Assembly: GCA_011317545.1 (NCBI GenBank)
Contig: WUJK01000002.1
Span: forward strand, 2,790,001 to 2,854,000
DNA: 64,000 nt
Origin: Coniella vitis
Lineage: Eukaryota > Ascomycota > Sordariomycetes > Diaporthales > Schizoparmaceae
Direction: 5' to 3'
The position numbers were made by a program, and so were the translations under genes. The first letter of the stretch is position 1. Each line of letters opens with the position of its first letter. The notes under the pieces are model-generated. The model was given only the letters and a program-made list of their open reading frames with translations. It searched no databases and was not told the DNA's origin. Below are positions 24,233 to 38,800 of the stretch, piece after piece.

Positions 24233-27064
24233 TTATTCAACCTTTGGTCCACCATTTGGCATCATTCCCGTCGGCGAGGTGTTCTTGATCTCACCTGATA
24301 TGGAGCCAGGACCTGATGCAGAGTGAACAATTTTCTTTTCGTCTTCGCCACTGTCATCATACTCTTCATCAATGTCCATCTTCCTGGCAGCTCGCTCGGG
24401 CTCCTGGGGTTGAGATGGAGGTGGTGGACCCTGCATGGGAGGTAGTTGGCCGGGCAAAGCATGGGTGGGCGGGTGGTGCGCTGCCTCTGAAGGGTGATAA
24501 TCCATGCGACGTGGCTCCTCCATGCGATGATGTTCAGATGATTCACGTCGATACGAGTCTGTGCGGGTTGGCGTAGATGGTCGAACCTTTTTGGCAGATG
24601 ATTCTTCTTCCCATTCACGCAGACGCTTTGGCCCCACAGAAGGAGGGCGGTTATCATGCTCGCTACGGTGGAGCGCGGCTTCGGCGGCGGCGGCAGCAGC
24701 CGTCTGGGGAGGTGGTCCATCTGGATTATTTTGTTCTTGATGAGGCGGGTAAGCTGGCTGATGTTGAGGATAAGCCGACTTTGGAGAAGGCATGCGATTG
24801 TCGTGCATTGGGCGTAAATCGCCACGGGGGCTGTTTGCACGGTAAGGCATCATCCCACTCGAGCCTGGTGGGGGACCATTCACCCCGTTCGTCGGGGGAG
24901 GGCCTGAAGGTCCGGCAGTAGCTGAGGTGGGTGCAGGTCCAGTGTAATTAGGATTTGCAATGCGAGGAGGTGCCGATGTGGGCGGAAGTTGCTGCTGGTG
25001 CGGTGGCAAAGGGGGCACATAATGCAGAGGCGGCGGTGATCGTCTCAGCATTGGGCCAGGTTGACTGGGTGGTCCACCTGGGCCAGGCACACCAGAGCGA
25101 GCAGGATCAGAATATTGCCGCATTTGTTGTTCCTGGCGTGGACTCGGCTGGCGGGGAGGAGGCCCAGGGGCTGGCCCAGGAACCGGTCCTCTAAAGGCCT
25201 CACCTCGTTGTTCATAGGGGTTTGGGGGGTTGACTTCAGCAAGTCGCGCCCAATTGCCCAAAGGCCCAGGAGGCGGGCCTGGAGGCGGCTGAGTGTGCTG
25301 GGGAGCAGCAGGACCAGAACTTGACCAGTTGGGTCCAGGTGGTCCGATGGCGCCTTGTTGCTGGTAAGCTTGGGGATGGACATCCGTGGGCATCGGCGCA
25401 GCACCAGCGCCATTGCTCTGTCCGTTCCTCAAGAGCTGGAGTCGAGCCTTGATATGAGGATTGGTCGGATCGAGCTCGGCTGCTCTCTGGTATGCATCCA
25501 ACGCATCATTAATCTGGTTGTTGCAACTTTCATACTGTTTTGTTGTTAGTCTTTCTCTTGCGATATTTTAGAGTAAAAAACTTACCAGAGTACCCAGGTC
25601 ATACCACACCTCGGAAATGAAGGGGTTCAGGCGAATAGCTCTCGAGTATGCGTCAAGCGCATCTCGATACTGGTTAATTTGGTAGTAAAGCACACCGATC
25701 GAGCACCAGAAAGTAGGGTTGCGCCCGTCACGATAGACGGCTTGTTGGTACGCCTCATAAGCTTTCGGGTACTTTTGCTGGGACATGTAACAGCGACCAA
25801 GAAGATACCAGCTCTGTGCGTCATTGTTATCTGTGCATTAAATCAGCAAAGTTAAACATACAACACTTATTAGGGGCTTGAAATATAAAAACATACCGGC
25901 AGCAACAGATTTTTCGAGGAACTCAATAGCTTTCTCTTGGCTGGCGAAGCTGTTGCTCTGTTGATGGTGCAGCCAACCAAGCTGTTGTAAAACCTTTGCG
26001 TGGTTGGGGTCTCGATCTAACACACGCTGATACGCATTCTTGGCACTATCAAAGTCCTTTTGTTGTTCGTGTACGTGACCAATCTGGAACCAGATATCTT
26101 CCTCAGTCAGCGGAGGGGGCGGTGAGTTGACAATGTATTTAAAGCACTGTATTTAAATGTCAGTAAGATTTTTGCTCGACGTAGAGGACAAGTTATGGTC
26201 AGACACAACGAACCTCAAGGCTTTGATTGTACTTTGACTGCTGTTTATATATTATACCAAGTCGGAAGTAGATTTCGTTGGCCTTTTCAAAATCCGGTTG
26301 CATTTGCATGACTTGGGAAAATGCTTCTTCGGCATGATCCAGAGAACCATAGCGATCGTACAAGATACCAATGCCATACCATAGTTTTGGCTCCTACATA
26401 GTGACTAGTCAGCACATAGTGTGGAAGCCAGGATGAGGGAGGCATTGTCAGGAAGCTGGATTACCTTTGGGTTGCGCAGATTGATCAAGGCGTTCTGGTA
26501 TGCCGCATATGCTTGCTGAAGATCATCCATCATCAAGTAACAGTGTCCTGAAAGTCATGTTGTATCAGCATGGGTGCCTTGGTTGCGCCAAGGTTTGAGT
26601 TAAAGGTATATAATACTAACCCAAGCTGCCCCATGCTTCTCCGTTGCCGTTGTCAATTTTGAGTATCTGGTTGAGGTATTCGATTGCCTTTGGGAAGTCC
26701 TCGCGAGTTCTCAAAATGGCGCTGATTGAGTTCATGGCTTGAGTAGACTGTGGGTTGGCCCGAATAGCTTGTTCGTAAGCGAACAGCGCATCGTCGACAT
26801 TACCAAGAAGCTCCGACAAGCTGCCTGTTGAGACGATTAGAAGATGGATTGAGAAAGCGAGGACCTTGCGAGCCGTCGAATGCAACAAGTTACTTTGAAC
26901 CGCATATGCGTGGACGTACCGATTTGGACCCAGACGGCCTCATTCATGGCGAGAATCTGTCGCGAAGGGGCCCATTGAGCTCCCGGAGGGGGAGGCGGGG
27001 GTTGAGCACCGACAGCATGATGCAACGGCATGGGGGGAGACGGGTGATGGGCCTGAGCCGCCAT
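24233..27064 (-). CDS. ssn6: TPR transcriptional corepressor Cyc8/Ssn6, 7 exons
   Basis: This is the general corepressor that works with Tup1 to silence glucose-repressed, stress and other gene sets. Minus-strand exons are 26920..27064, 26621..26824, 26465..26547, 26214..26393, 25897..26146, 25586..25830 and 24233..25534, giving 802 residues. The N-terminus is His/Pro-rich, then QWAPSRQILAMNEAVWVQIG leads into about ten TPR repeats ending near residue 400. Recognisable units include YGIGILYDRYGSLDHAEEAF, EDIWFQIGHVHEQQKDF and DAQSWYLLGRCY. The frame holds over six introns inside the TPR array. The C-terminal half is Pro/Gln-rich and disordered-looking, with an acidic patch (EYDDSGEDEKK) near the end, as in other filamentous fungi (RCM-1 in Neurospora). 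The start at 27064 is the first ATG in frame. Confidence 0.93.
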
Positions 27065-29759
27065 GATCAAAGAGACGACGCAAGGCGGGCTTGAGGGTGA
27101 TGGAGCAAGAGCGTAAACAGTTATTGTGAACTATGCGGATAGCAAAAGAAAAAGCAATGACCAAGTGTTGCAGCGCCAACCACGCGATACAGTGACTCGT
27201 CGCAGAGGGCGAGAGAGGGCGGAGACGACGGTGGTGGTGGTGGGAAGAAGGGAAAGTGGAAGGTTGAGGCGGCTGGTCCTGGACCGGTTGGCGGGAGGAG
27301 AAAAAGCCAACGGGGAGAAGCGAGAAGATGAGAAAGCTGGTGCGAAACTACCCTTACCCAGCTGCTGGACCACGCCAAGGGGTCATACTGGGCGCTAGTG
27401 GAGAGGCGCTAGGTAGCTGCAAGAAGCGGTACCGTGATTGCTGAGGGGGCGGGCGGGGGTGCCAAGTACAAGCGAGGTATCTAGCTACTGTCTTTAGGCA
27501 TCGTCTGTTCGGCGCTCTTTGTACAGGGGACGCGAACGCTACCCATTGGTCTGGCCCTATGCTCAGGTATCCATGTACCCGCCTAGGCCGTCAGGTACCT
27601 CGTACGAAGAACTTGATTGTTCGGGCCAGACAAGTCAAAGATGCCACCGGGAGCAGGCCCCCACAAGCCACACAACCGTGCATGTTCTGTTACATAGTAC
27701 ATGCCAATACTATGTACGTACTTTAGATTGGGTGCTGCTGCTGCTGCGTAGAATTATTATCAAGTACACAAGTATGCAAACAATGTACTTAGTACGATGC
27801 ACCATAGTAGCACTGTGTAAGTGTGGCACGCAACCCCGTCCATCCATCAAGCAGCCCACCATTACACCACACAGTGCTTGCACTGCAGTGCAGCATTATC
27901 ACGTACTTAATAGAAGGGTATCCATAGGCCTTCCTGCTAACGCCGCGAAAAGCGGTTAGGCTCGTTTTCGAGATTTTTTTTTTAAAAAAAAAGAGAAGAT
28001 CAAGGAAACGCTAGCTGACGGACGCGTGGTGAGCCTTCACGGCACGGGCAAGCATTGGCAGTTTTTATATGAGCCTGGTCAGCTACAACTCAGGTGCGCC
28101 TCATCAAGAAGGACAAGGGAAAATAAGCCGGCAGATGGCTATTCGTCGCAAGAACTGGAATGGTCGCCTCAAATGCTTGTCATAGTAGAGAAACGCATTG
28201 TGATACGGAGTGCCGCCGTGGTAAGAAAAGGGAAGATCTGACGCCGAGATAACCCAAGCGTGAAGATAGAGAGGACCGGCCGAGGTATTTGTTTCAGGCC
28301 AAACACACACCTTCCCGTGAAGATTGACCGTAAATCAAAAAACGTCGGGATGAATACCTACTAGGTACTATGTACATCATAGTAATGTTGGGGAGAGGAC
28401 CGGCACAGAGCCGAGGGGGGCCGCTGTCTTGATTGTGCGTGCCGGGCATTGCCGTGGACTCAGTGTACAGCGATTTGGCCGAGACCGCTGCATCGTCCCA
28501 AGGTGCTTGGCTTTTGGCTTTGTTGCAGAAGACATATGGGCGATTGGGTTAGGGTTGCCAACACCCCTCGCTACTATGTATGTACTTGTAGGCGGCTGAC
28601 ATGGGCCCTGACAGATCCTCTTTTCATTGCGGCCGACTCGTGCAGTATGCAGGGTTTACGGAGCTCGTGGCTTGGCGTGAGCTTGCTGACGTATCTATGT
28701 ACTAGGATTGTGTACTCAGTACTGGGCAAGTACTGAGTACCTGATGCAGTACCCTGGTCCGGCCGTCTCGAGTCCACTGCTTGGTAGCGACTCCAAAACG
28801 CAGGTACCGTGAACTAAGTACTATATACTTCATGCTGTATAGTCTTTCGTAACCCAGTACTTACCTCAGTTGTTCGCACGACTCCCAAATTCGGACTATG
28901 CCCGCGCAGCGCGCCCCCAAGCATTTGCTGCAGAATATACTATGTATACAGTACAGGCCATCCTAGCACTTTCTAGCCAAGTACGGCGCTCGATAACTTA
29001 AAAAAACCTCTCAGGGTGTCTACTATGCTAGAAGTATCATGAACTGTAGTACTACTATGCTTATACAACAGCCCAAGCAAATACTCAGTATTTGACACTG
29101 CAAAGTCAATGCAAGGCGCCAATGGCAGGGTGATTGGTGTTTGCCCTCTGTGCGGCTCGCGAGCAGCGTCAAATCCGTACTACACAGTACACGTAGTATA
29201 CTATGTATCTGTCTGGTCGCACCCTTTGGCCTAATCGATAAATGCATAAGTAGATGTCCTTGTGGCGCCCCAGCCTGGGGATTGGCTGCTCCGGCAAGGA
29301 CTTTATGGCACGTGATTAATACAATGACGCTGCTGCCCTACGATGCGGCTAGCTACAAGTACGAGACGACCCTTACGATTACGAATATACCGGTCAAAGT
29401 GCGTTATTTCGTATATAGAGGAAAGTATCCTTGAAATATGAGCATCGTAGACCGTGGCACAGCATGTGTATACGCACACAAGCAATCGCATGTCTAGTTG
29501 CATTAGTTTACTGTGACACTTCATCGCGGGAACAGAATCGCGTTGTCAGCAACTCTGTGATCGGTTACCTGTGCTTTCTGCTGGCTTTTACTCTTCGATC
29601 TATTGTGATACAGACGTAATCGCATCCAAAATATAATACCAGCCACTTCAAAAACCGAAGAGTAGGTAGGAGTAGGATATTCCCGTGATTCAAGGCAGTG
29701 CCTGCGTGTTCTATCCATAGAGATTTCCAGGCACTGGCGGCTATATACGCTGAAGATGC
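27065..29759. other. Intergenic region between cyc8 and the AT-rich block
   Basis: No gene is supported over about 2.7 kb. It is very rich in GTAC-type palindromic words (for example around 27693-27722, 28365-28382, 28570-28740 and 29178-29207). A run of T followed by a run of A forms a perfect hairpin-like tract near 27972-27990. Base composition is normal until about 29745, where the AT-rich block begins. Confidence 0.5.
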
Positions 29760-31399
29760 TTTATTATCAGACTATCCTAATCTATATACTATAGCTTAGT
29801 ATCCACAAAGTCCGGTTAAGCCGTTAGTATATATAACCAAAACGGCCCGCAAAACCTATAGTAACCCTAATTAATTATTAATACCGCTACCTATATTAGC
29901 TATAAATTGCAATATTTATATATATTTAACTATTAATATTTACGCCTATAAGCTTTTTAAATCGCCCGTATCTACCGAAAATATTCTTTATAGCGTAGTT
30001 TATTCTTTAATCTACTATAATTACTAAGTTTATTCCGTAAACTTTATATATCTCTATAAATCCCTTACCTACTCTAGTTTTATAAAGTTTATAATACCGG
30101 TTTTATAAAGTTTATAGTACTTTTCCTCGATTCCTACTTTAATACCTTTACGATAACGCTATATAAGGCCGGTTCGGTCCTCTGAATCCTCTTTTTATAA
30201 TATATACCGTTATTAGTATCCTATTTCTAATTTTCTTTTATAGAAAAACGGTATACCTTATTTAACCTATAAGTCTTATAAAGATATACGACTCCGATAA
30301 TAATCTATAGCTCCTATATAACCGCCGGAACTTTTAATATTACCTAATTTATAATTATAAAATAAACCCTCTATATAGCTATAAAATAAACTGCTTATAA
30401 TAATCCTTACTTAAATCCCTAATTTTAGAAGTACCTATAAGTTATATATTAGTAGGAGGGGGAAATATACCTTTAAGTCTTCGTAGGTTTATATATAATA
30501 TTAAGTATTATAAGAGATTAAAAGGGATTACCCTATTACTAAAAAGTAATACTTAGATTTATAACTAAAGATTATAAGGAAAACTATCTAATAGCTAGGA
30601 AATCTATCGTCCTTATATCTTTTCGTTATTTCGTTTATTAATACGTTACTTATCCGAGCTTATTAATACTTAATAGTATTTACTAAGGCTTAATAAATAG
30701 TTATAATCTTTAATAATCTAACCCTAACCCTAATTAGTTATTACGTATATCTTTATTAGAATTTAAACTAAAAATTTGCTTACTTATTATTTAAAAGCAA
30801 CGGGAACCTTACGAAATTAATTATATTTATAGTTATAGATAAAAACTAGAATATCAAAAAGAAAAGGAAGAAACTAAGTTTAGTTTAATTTCTAAATATA
30901 ACCTTATTAAAAATATATCTTAAATACTACTAAGACCCTATTTATTATATATTTTCTTATATCCTCTTACTTTACCTACTAAAACCCTAATATTTTAAAC
31001 TTCTTTATTAAGGGTATAAACTAGTAAGAATAAGAATGCTATCTATACGATACTCTTCTCGTATTAATCGCGCTAATACTACGCTAATATAGCAAATTTT
31101 CTTAGAATCTCTAAATATAGCTATTATAACTAAATAACGCCTTCGCGAAGAGGCTAAAGTAGATATATTACTACGCTTCTAAGATATTAAGCAGCGTTTA
31201 TATACTAAATATATATACTTAGCGTAAGAAAATAAATCCTCCGATTATATCTACCTATTATTAGCTAATTATAAGGTTTCTTCTTTATCTATAATACTTC
31301 TATATAGTAATTTATTACCTATAAGTAGAGCTATACCTACTCTTTCTAGACTTAATAGTTCTTTATCTACCTCTTAATCGGAAAGTATTATTAATACTA

Positions 31400-34350
31400 T
31401 ATCTCTTACCCTTTTATATAATATACCGAACCTAATATATAAAGGAATTAATTTAATAGAATTTTAAGCTTTTAAATTTAACCTTATATATCGATTTAAG
31501 ATATATAGTATTATTAATAAAAACTATAAATCTTATTATACTACTAATTATTTAAGAGATAATATAAAACGTTATTAAGTTAGTTATCTTACATATTAAT
31601 ATAGGGAAAATAGTATTAAAGCGAAAATATCCCTATCTAATCTTTTAGAATTTCTCGAAAAATAATACTCTAATCCTAAAACTCGTATACTTACTATATT
31701 TTCGAAGCTTTTATAACTTATATAAGGCCGAGATAAAGTAGTTATAGATTTCGTATAATATTTTAATAAAATTAAATTAGATAATCTAGCTCTTTTAAAA
31801 GGATTAGCTTATATTATAGCCTTTATTACTCGGCTACGCCCTAAGTTACGAATTATACTCGGCTTTTAAGTAATATTACCGTATAAATAGGAGTATATTA
31901 TTAGTCTAATATAACGATTTAAATTAATATAAAAAGACGCTTAACTTTAACCTATATAAACCCTATAAGAATATAGGATTTACTTTATATATAAGGAGTT
32001 TAGTTATATTATAATTTATTATCCTAAAAAAGCTATTAAAATTTACTACTTTCTATATTATTATTTAACCTATCTTTACCCCTTAAGCGTAATACTAACG
32101 ATTCCGCTATATTAATATACCTAACTTATAACTATAGTATTCGATATTATAATTATAACTAATAAGGCTATCGAAAAGCAATTTATATATAAAACCTATA
32201 ACGAATTTATTATATTTATAAGGAGGATAATTATACTTCTATTAAATATCCTAAAGCTTATTATCGAATTTATTAAACGGTAGGCTATACTATAATTATA
32301 TACCTAAAATTATAACGAATTTCGAATATTACTAATAATATAGCTTCTATATAAAGTTCTAACTAGGAATATACTAGGTAAGATTATCCTCGTTTAGTTA
32401 TAAAGATTAATATAATTTTAAGTAAAATATTATAGTTTATAGAAAAAGAAGCGCTTATTAACTCGAGCGTAAAGGAAAACCTACTTATATATAATTTATT
32501 TAATAAAGTATTATAACTTTATATTAGATTAAGTATTCTATTAATTATTAATAGTAGATTAATAAAAACTTTAGGTTTTATTTTATTAGATTTATTAATT
32601 ATTAATTCCTTAAGTATTACGAGAATATAGCGTTATCGCTTTTCTATTATTAAAAAAGCACCCTTCTTAATTATATTAAGTTTTCCCTAGCTTATTTCTA
32701 TAAATCTTTAAATTAATTAGGCTATTAGGTATTAGAGATAGCTATTATATATATCTAAGTTAATACTTATTATATTTATATAGGAAATATATAAAGTATA
32801 TATAATATTTACTATATAAAGTATATCTATTATTCCTTTATATTTATCTAAAAAGGAAGTTAAAAAACCTATTCCTAGCTTACCTAGCGAATATATAGAC
32901 TTTAAGGATATTATATATATAGATTTTAACATACCTTTACTAGTATAAATAGTTTTAGATTATATTATTAACCTAGAAGAGGGTATAATACCTTTATAGG
33001 AACCTATTTATATACTTATTATATTAGAGCTAGAAAGTCTTAAGGAATACTTATAGAAAATATAAGCTAGAGGTTTTATTCGCTATTTTATTAATCCTAT
33101 AGGAGCTCCTATTATTTTTATATTAAAAAAGGGCGGGGAGTTACGCCTTTATATTAATTATCGTACTTTAAATAAGCTAATATATAAGAATCGTATACCT
33201 TTACCTTTAATTTTAAAAGTTCTAGACTAATTATTATATATTACTATTTATATTAAGCTTAACTTAAAGATACTTATTACTATATACGAATTAAGGAAGG
33301 TAATAAGTAAAAAACTACTTTTCGTATTAAATATAGGTATTTTAAATACCTTATTTTACTAATAGGTTTAACTAATTCTCTTATAACTTTTTAATCTTAT
33401 ATTAACCGAATTCTAATTAGGTTTATTAATATTATTTATATTATCTATCTCGATAATATTTTAATTTTTAGTAAAGACCCCGTAATATATATATAAGATA
33501 TTCGTAGAGTATTTAAGCGATTATATAAATAGAAGTTATATATTAACCTTAAAAAATATAAATTTAATATATTAAAAGTTAAGTTTCTAGGTTTTATTAT
33601 TACTCCTAAGGGAATTAGTATAAAATATAGGAGAGTTACTACTATTAAGTAATAGCCCGAGCCTATATATATTAAAGATATTTAGGTATTCTTAGGTTTT
33701 ACTAGTTTTTATAAGCATTTTATTTGGAATTATTCTCGTATTACTATACCTTTAATATAGCTTTTATATAGTAAGTATATTAATACTTTTATTCTAAATT
33801 TTCGATAGTATTTTATATTCCGAACGTTATATACTCGTTTTACTATCGCTTTATTATTATATTATTTTAATCCTGCTTTACTAATATATATAGAAATAGA
33901 TATATCTTAGTAAGCTATTAGAGCTATTTTATTATAATTATTTAATATAGTTTAGTATCCTATTACGTTTTACTTTAAAAAGTTAACTCTAGTTAAAGTA
34001 TATTATAGTATAGGAGATTAGGAACTCCTTACTATCGTTAACGCTATATTAAATTAGTATTAATACCTCTTATACGTATAAACCCTAGTTATTATTAAGA
34101 CTAATTACCTAAATTAGAGTTTTTAGGAAATAAAAAGATAGCTATTAATAAGGTAAGTATAATAATTATAGCTATTAAGTAATTATAACTTTATTATTAT
34201 TTATTAACCTAATCGATTAAATCCTATAAATAGATTATTATAATATCCTAATTATCGTAATAATATAAAAGCTAATAAGGAGCTATATATACCTAGCGAT
34301 TTTATTATATAAATATCTAAAGACTTAGTATAATTAAAATAAACTTACCG
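31400..34350 (+). mobile_element. Ty3/gypsy LTR retrotransposon relic (gag, protease, RT, RNase H)
   Basis: Reading through the RIP stops, the order of a gypsy gag-pol can be followed. A gag motif TRLRPKLRIILGF lies at about 31825-31870. An aspartic protease start reading ALINSS (from ALxDSG) lies at about 32451-32468. Reverse transcriptase shows LRLYINYRTLNKL at about 33140-33180 (family: LRLCVDYRGLNKL) and YLDN followed by ILIFSKD at 33446-33478 (family: YLDD). RNase H shows EIDIS at about 33895, and the RNase H to integrase linker NPINRLL...YPNYRNN lies at about 34215-34260. No integrase motif could be read after that, so the element seems cut near 34.4-34.6 kb. LTR ends could not be located by eye. 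Confidence 0.85.
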
Positions 34351-35899
34351 AAATAATAAACTAAATACTAGAGAGGTATAGTTTACTATAGGATTAGTAA
34401 TTTCTTATTTATAAATAAGCTATAAATATATAGTCTTAGAGTATATTTTAGATAAACTAAGTAATATTATCTCGTTATTAGATAAAGGAGGTAATATCTA
34501 TAAGATTAGATCTAGGAATTTTACCCTATATAGGTTATTAAGTTACTTAGAAGTAGCGGTAAAGTATATAGGACGGAGAGCTTACTTTTTAAAAAAAATA
34601 TACTCTCGGATAGAGATTAAAGACCTTTAAGCGAAGTTATTAGATTATATAATTACCCTCCTTCCCGATACTTTTCTCGTATACGCCTGCTTTTATTAAG
34701 GGTATATACGGTTTTACTAATAATTTACTAATATCTAACCTATTTATATATAGGTAAATACGGTCGCGGGATAGCCTTATAGGAGGCCCTGCCTACGGAT
34801 ACGATATAAGGCGGCTTACTACCGCTTAAGGGATTAATACCTAGGACGGATATTAGTTTTATTACGGATTCGATTTACTCCCTTATATAATAGAAGAGGT
34901 ATTATAATACTACGCTATAATTATAGGAGGATATTACTATTCGTTAAGATAACCCCCTCGCCCTTAGTACGGTTAAGACCCTCCTTATAGGTATATACTA
35001 TATATTTATAGCTTAGGAGATAATCCTATTAACGGTAGATAAAACCCTAAGAAAACTAGTTAATACCTTTAAAGGCCCTTTATAAAGCGAGAAGCGTCTT
35101 TATATAAAGAGGGTATACTCCTAACTCCTAGCTATAGCTAAGCGTAAGCTTAAAAACTTTTTTATTTAACCTAGCTATTAGCTAGCTTATTCCGATATAT
35201 CCGACTCCTCCTATTATTACTCTATAAGTAATACTCTACCCCTAATAACTACCTTTACCTATATAATACCCCTAATAGGGTCGAAGCTAAGCTATTATTA
35301 TAAGTATAGCTATTAGGCTTCCGGCGGAGCCGGCTTATTATACTCGAAAATCCGGCCCCTAATATAGCCGGTAGCGGGGATAGGATATAAGGATCCTCCT
35401 TAGGGCTACCCCTTATAATATACTTATAGGCTTACCCTTTTAGGGATTTAAGCTAGGTATTTATATTCGGCTTTAGATCCTTATAATTAATATAGCGGTA
35501 GTTACTAAAACCCTTATCGGCTAAGCTTTATACCTTATTAATAAGGAGGTTCGGGATAAGCTTTTTATTAACCCTTTAAGGGATAAGCTATTAGAGCTAA
35601 TATAAGCGTCCTTAGCGATTATATTATAAACCTAGATTATCTATATAGCGACTAGGGTTCCGAGGGAGTTTTATAACCCCTTTACTTATTAAAGGGTTTC
35701 TCTTAAGGGGTATATCCGGGAGGAGGCTATAGTATAAACGGGAGTTAAGCCTATTTCCTATAAGCTTTCTATAAACGGATATAACCCTATTATAGGTATT
35801 ACTATCTAATTAATATACTTTTTATATAAAGTATAACCCTTTTAGGTTTTTAACTTACCTTATACCCGGCTAATATAGAAAACGAAGAGGCTTTCTTTT

Positions 35900-38800
35900 T
35901 ATACGGACGGCTATCTTAGTTATTATTTAACTAAGTATTATATAAGGAGTAGGTAATACCCTACCTATTCTAATACTTAATATATTTAGAAAGGGGAGGT
36001 TTATACGCTTCCCCTAAAGTATATTAATTATTATAAGCCGGTCTACTCTAGCTATTTTAATTATATTACCGCCCCTATAATAATTAATAAATAGCTTTAT
36101 TACTTATTTATCTCTAAATTTAAAAGGATTAGGAATATAAGTAAAGCTTATTATAACGATATAAATACGGCTATAGATATTATTAATAGCTAGCGGGAGC
36201 TTTAACCCCCTATTAAGCCTACGGAGTAGCTATTTATCGAAGGCCCCTTTTAAAAGCGGCCTTATAATAATATCCGCGATTATATACCGCCGATCGGCTT
36301 ATAATAGCACTTATAGCTCGACCCGGCTAATATACTACCTTCGGAGGATCCTAACCCTATTATAAAGAGAGAGCTTATACCCCTAACGGATATAATTAAG
36401 GATAATAATAATATAGTTATAATCTTTAGCTCTTAAGGGGGCTTAAATATTATTACTCTCCTTATATATAAATAGGATATACCCTTTTAATAGCCGGGGG
36501 GCTTTTCTTATAATTATTTAAGTAAATATAGGGAAGAAATAGTTTACTTATATTATATTACTAATACTCTATACTAAATAGGGGGTAAATGTTATATAGG
36601 TCTAGGAGCTATATACGATATATAATATAAGAACTTAAAGATACCTTATTTATAAGCTTTTCTCGCCGGTAGATAACTAAGGAGGGGATCCGATAGCTTA
36701 TTATAAGGAAAGGCGGTAGAAGTTACTCGGTAATAAGCCCCGGGTTTTAATATATATATAACGGGGTTATAGGCTATATATAAAGTAGTAATAGCCCCTT
36801 ATTATAAAGGATAGATTCTAGTTAAAGGTATTAGGAATCCTTTTAATTAATATTTACCGGGCGCTTAAGGAGGATATAATACTCGATTATATATTAAATA
36901 GTTTACTTATATAAAGATAAGTAATTAAGGATAATTTTAATATAGTTTATACTCCTTATAAGCTAGGTAAGCTTAACGAAAGGGATAGCGATTAGGTTAA
37001 AGATTAGATACTATTTAGAGATATATTCTTTATAAATACCCCGAATATCCCTATATATATCTAAAGGGAGGTTTTTAACTTAATCTTCTCTAATATTCTA
37101 AATATAGTTATAAAGATTATTTTTAACCTATATATTAGCTTTAATTATAAAACCTTTATTATAATTATCGGTAATAATCTTCTACTCTCTTAGGAATAGC
37201 TAATATAGCTATAGGTAAACCTATAATCCCTCCCGGCTTTTAAAGGCCTTTTAGAAATAGGGCTAATAGATATACCGCCCTTTTTATAAATAAAGAGCCT
37301 AGCTTCTTTAGACGATTAAATAACCCGCTTAAATTACCTTTAAGGTAAGGCCCTAAAGGTAGCGGGGTAATAATTATAACCTTATTCTTAAGCCCTTTAA
37401 TAGGATAATAGGGTAAAGGAGGTATACCGGGTATATATTAAGGCCCGATATAATTATCGGATTTACTTAAAGGAGTTCTAAATAACTAGGAATACTTTTA
37501 AAGGGGCTATTCGAATATATCGGTAAGCCTTTTAATAGGGTAAGATCGATATAATAGCTTCGGATATAGATATCTTCGGTATAACGGGATAATATAAGCT
37601 AGCTATACCGTTATAAGCTCCCCTATTATATATAGAGGATAGTATATTATATAAGAACCCTATTAAGAAAGTAAGCCTATTATAGGATAAGATTTTATAA
37701 TAATTCTTTAGGGATAACGATCTAATTAAAGACCTATTCGAGGGCTAGGATACTTTTAAAGCTTATTTCTAATAGGGTTATACGGTTATACCTAAGGAGG
37801 TAGAAGAGTATATTATACGAGTTAAATCTATTTCTCCCGGGGTAAATAGCGCTTTAATATCCCTATTAAAGGAGTATTAGGATAATATTAGCCCCCTTTT
37901 AGTTCGGCTTTATAATTATTATTTTACTATAAGTTACTTTCCTTTACCTTAGCGCTATACTAAGGTATCGATATACTTTAAGCTAAGTAAAAAGGATATA
38001 AATAGCCCTAGGTTATATAAGCTTATTATTCTCCTTTCTACCTTTTCTAAAGGGCTTAAAAGGCTAATTATATATAGGCTCTCCTAGATCCTATTTACTA
38101 AAGGGGTCCTTAACCTATAATATTATAAGGTATTACTAAAACGCTTTATAATAAACCTTATAGCGGTATTTATATATAATATTAAGCTAATATTCTCCTA
38201 AAGGTAGGTTATTATAATAATAACTAGGAATATATAAAGGGCGTTTAATACTATCCTCCTTAATAGATTAATCGTATAGCTACGAATCTTTAGTTTCCTA
38301 TTCCTATTATTAAGTTTAATAACCTTCTTCCTAATAATATAGCTAATATAAATCTATTTAGATAGATCGATAATAGATTTCTCTTCGGTAAGATATAATA
38401 TACCCTAGGGCTCGCCTCTCTCGCCGGTATTATATATAATCTACCTCTTTAAACTTATTCTATAGGGTAATAATAGGTATTTCTACTATATAAATAATAT
38501 TCTCTTCCTTTATATATCTAATAGCGCGGAGAAAAATATAATATTACTAGAAACGGATATAATAAGCGTTAATAACTAGGCTTCGAAGAATATAATATAG
38601 TTTATAGCGGAGAAAACGGAAGTTTTCTACTTCTTAAGGCGTAGGGAGGCGGTATAGCCGGCTATTATAATAGGCGGTAAGCGTATAAAGCCTATTACTA
38701 ATATACCTTCCTATTCTAAGGTAGTTAACTTCCGTTAACTAGGATTCTAGTTTAATAAGCGTTTTATAGGTAAAAGGTATATTAAGGAAAGGGTTTATAA

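Noticed and set aside
30715..30735. CCCTAACCCTAA, resembling telomere repeats
   Set aside because: Only two units inside RIP-mutated DNA. CCCTAA lacks CpA and so survives RIP by chance; not evidence of a telomere.
32732..32932. A 66-codon open frame inside the AT-rich block
   Set aside because: Antisense to the gypsy relic and made of Ile/Tyr/Leu/Ser codons expected from AT-rich sequence.
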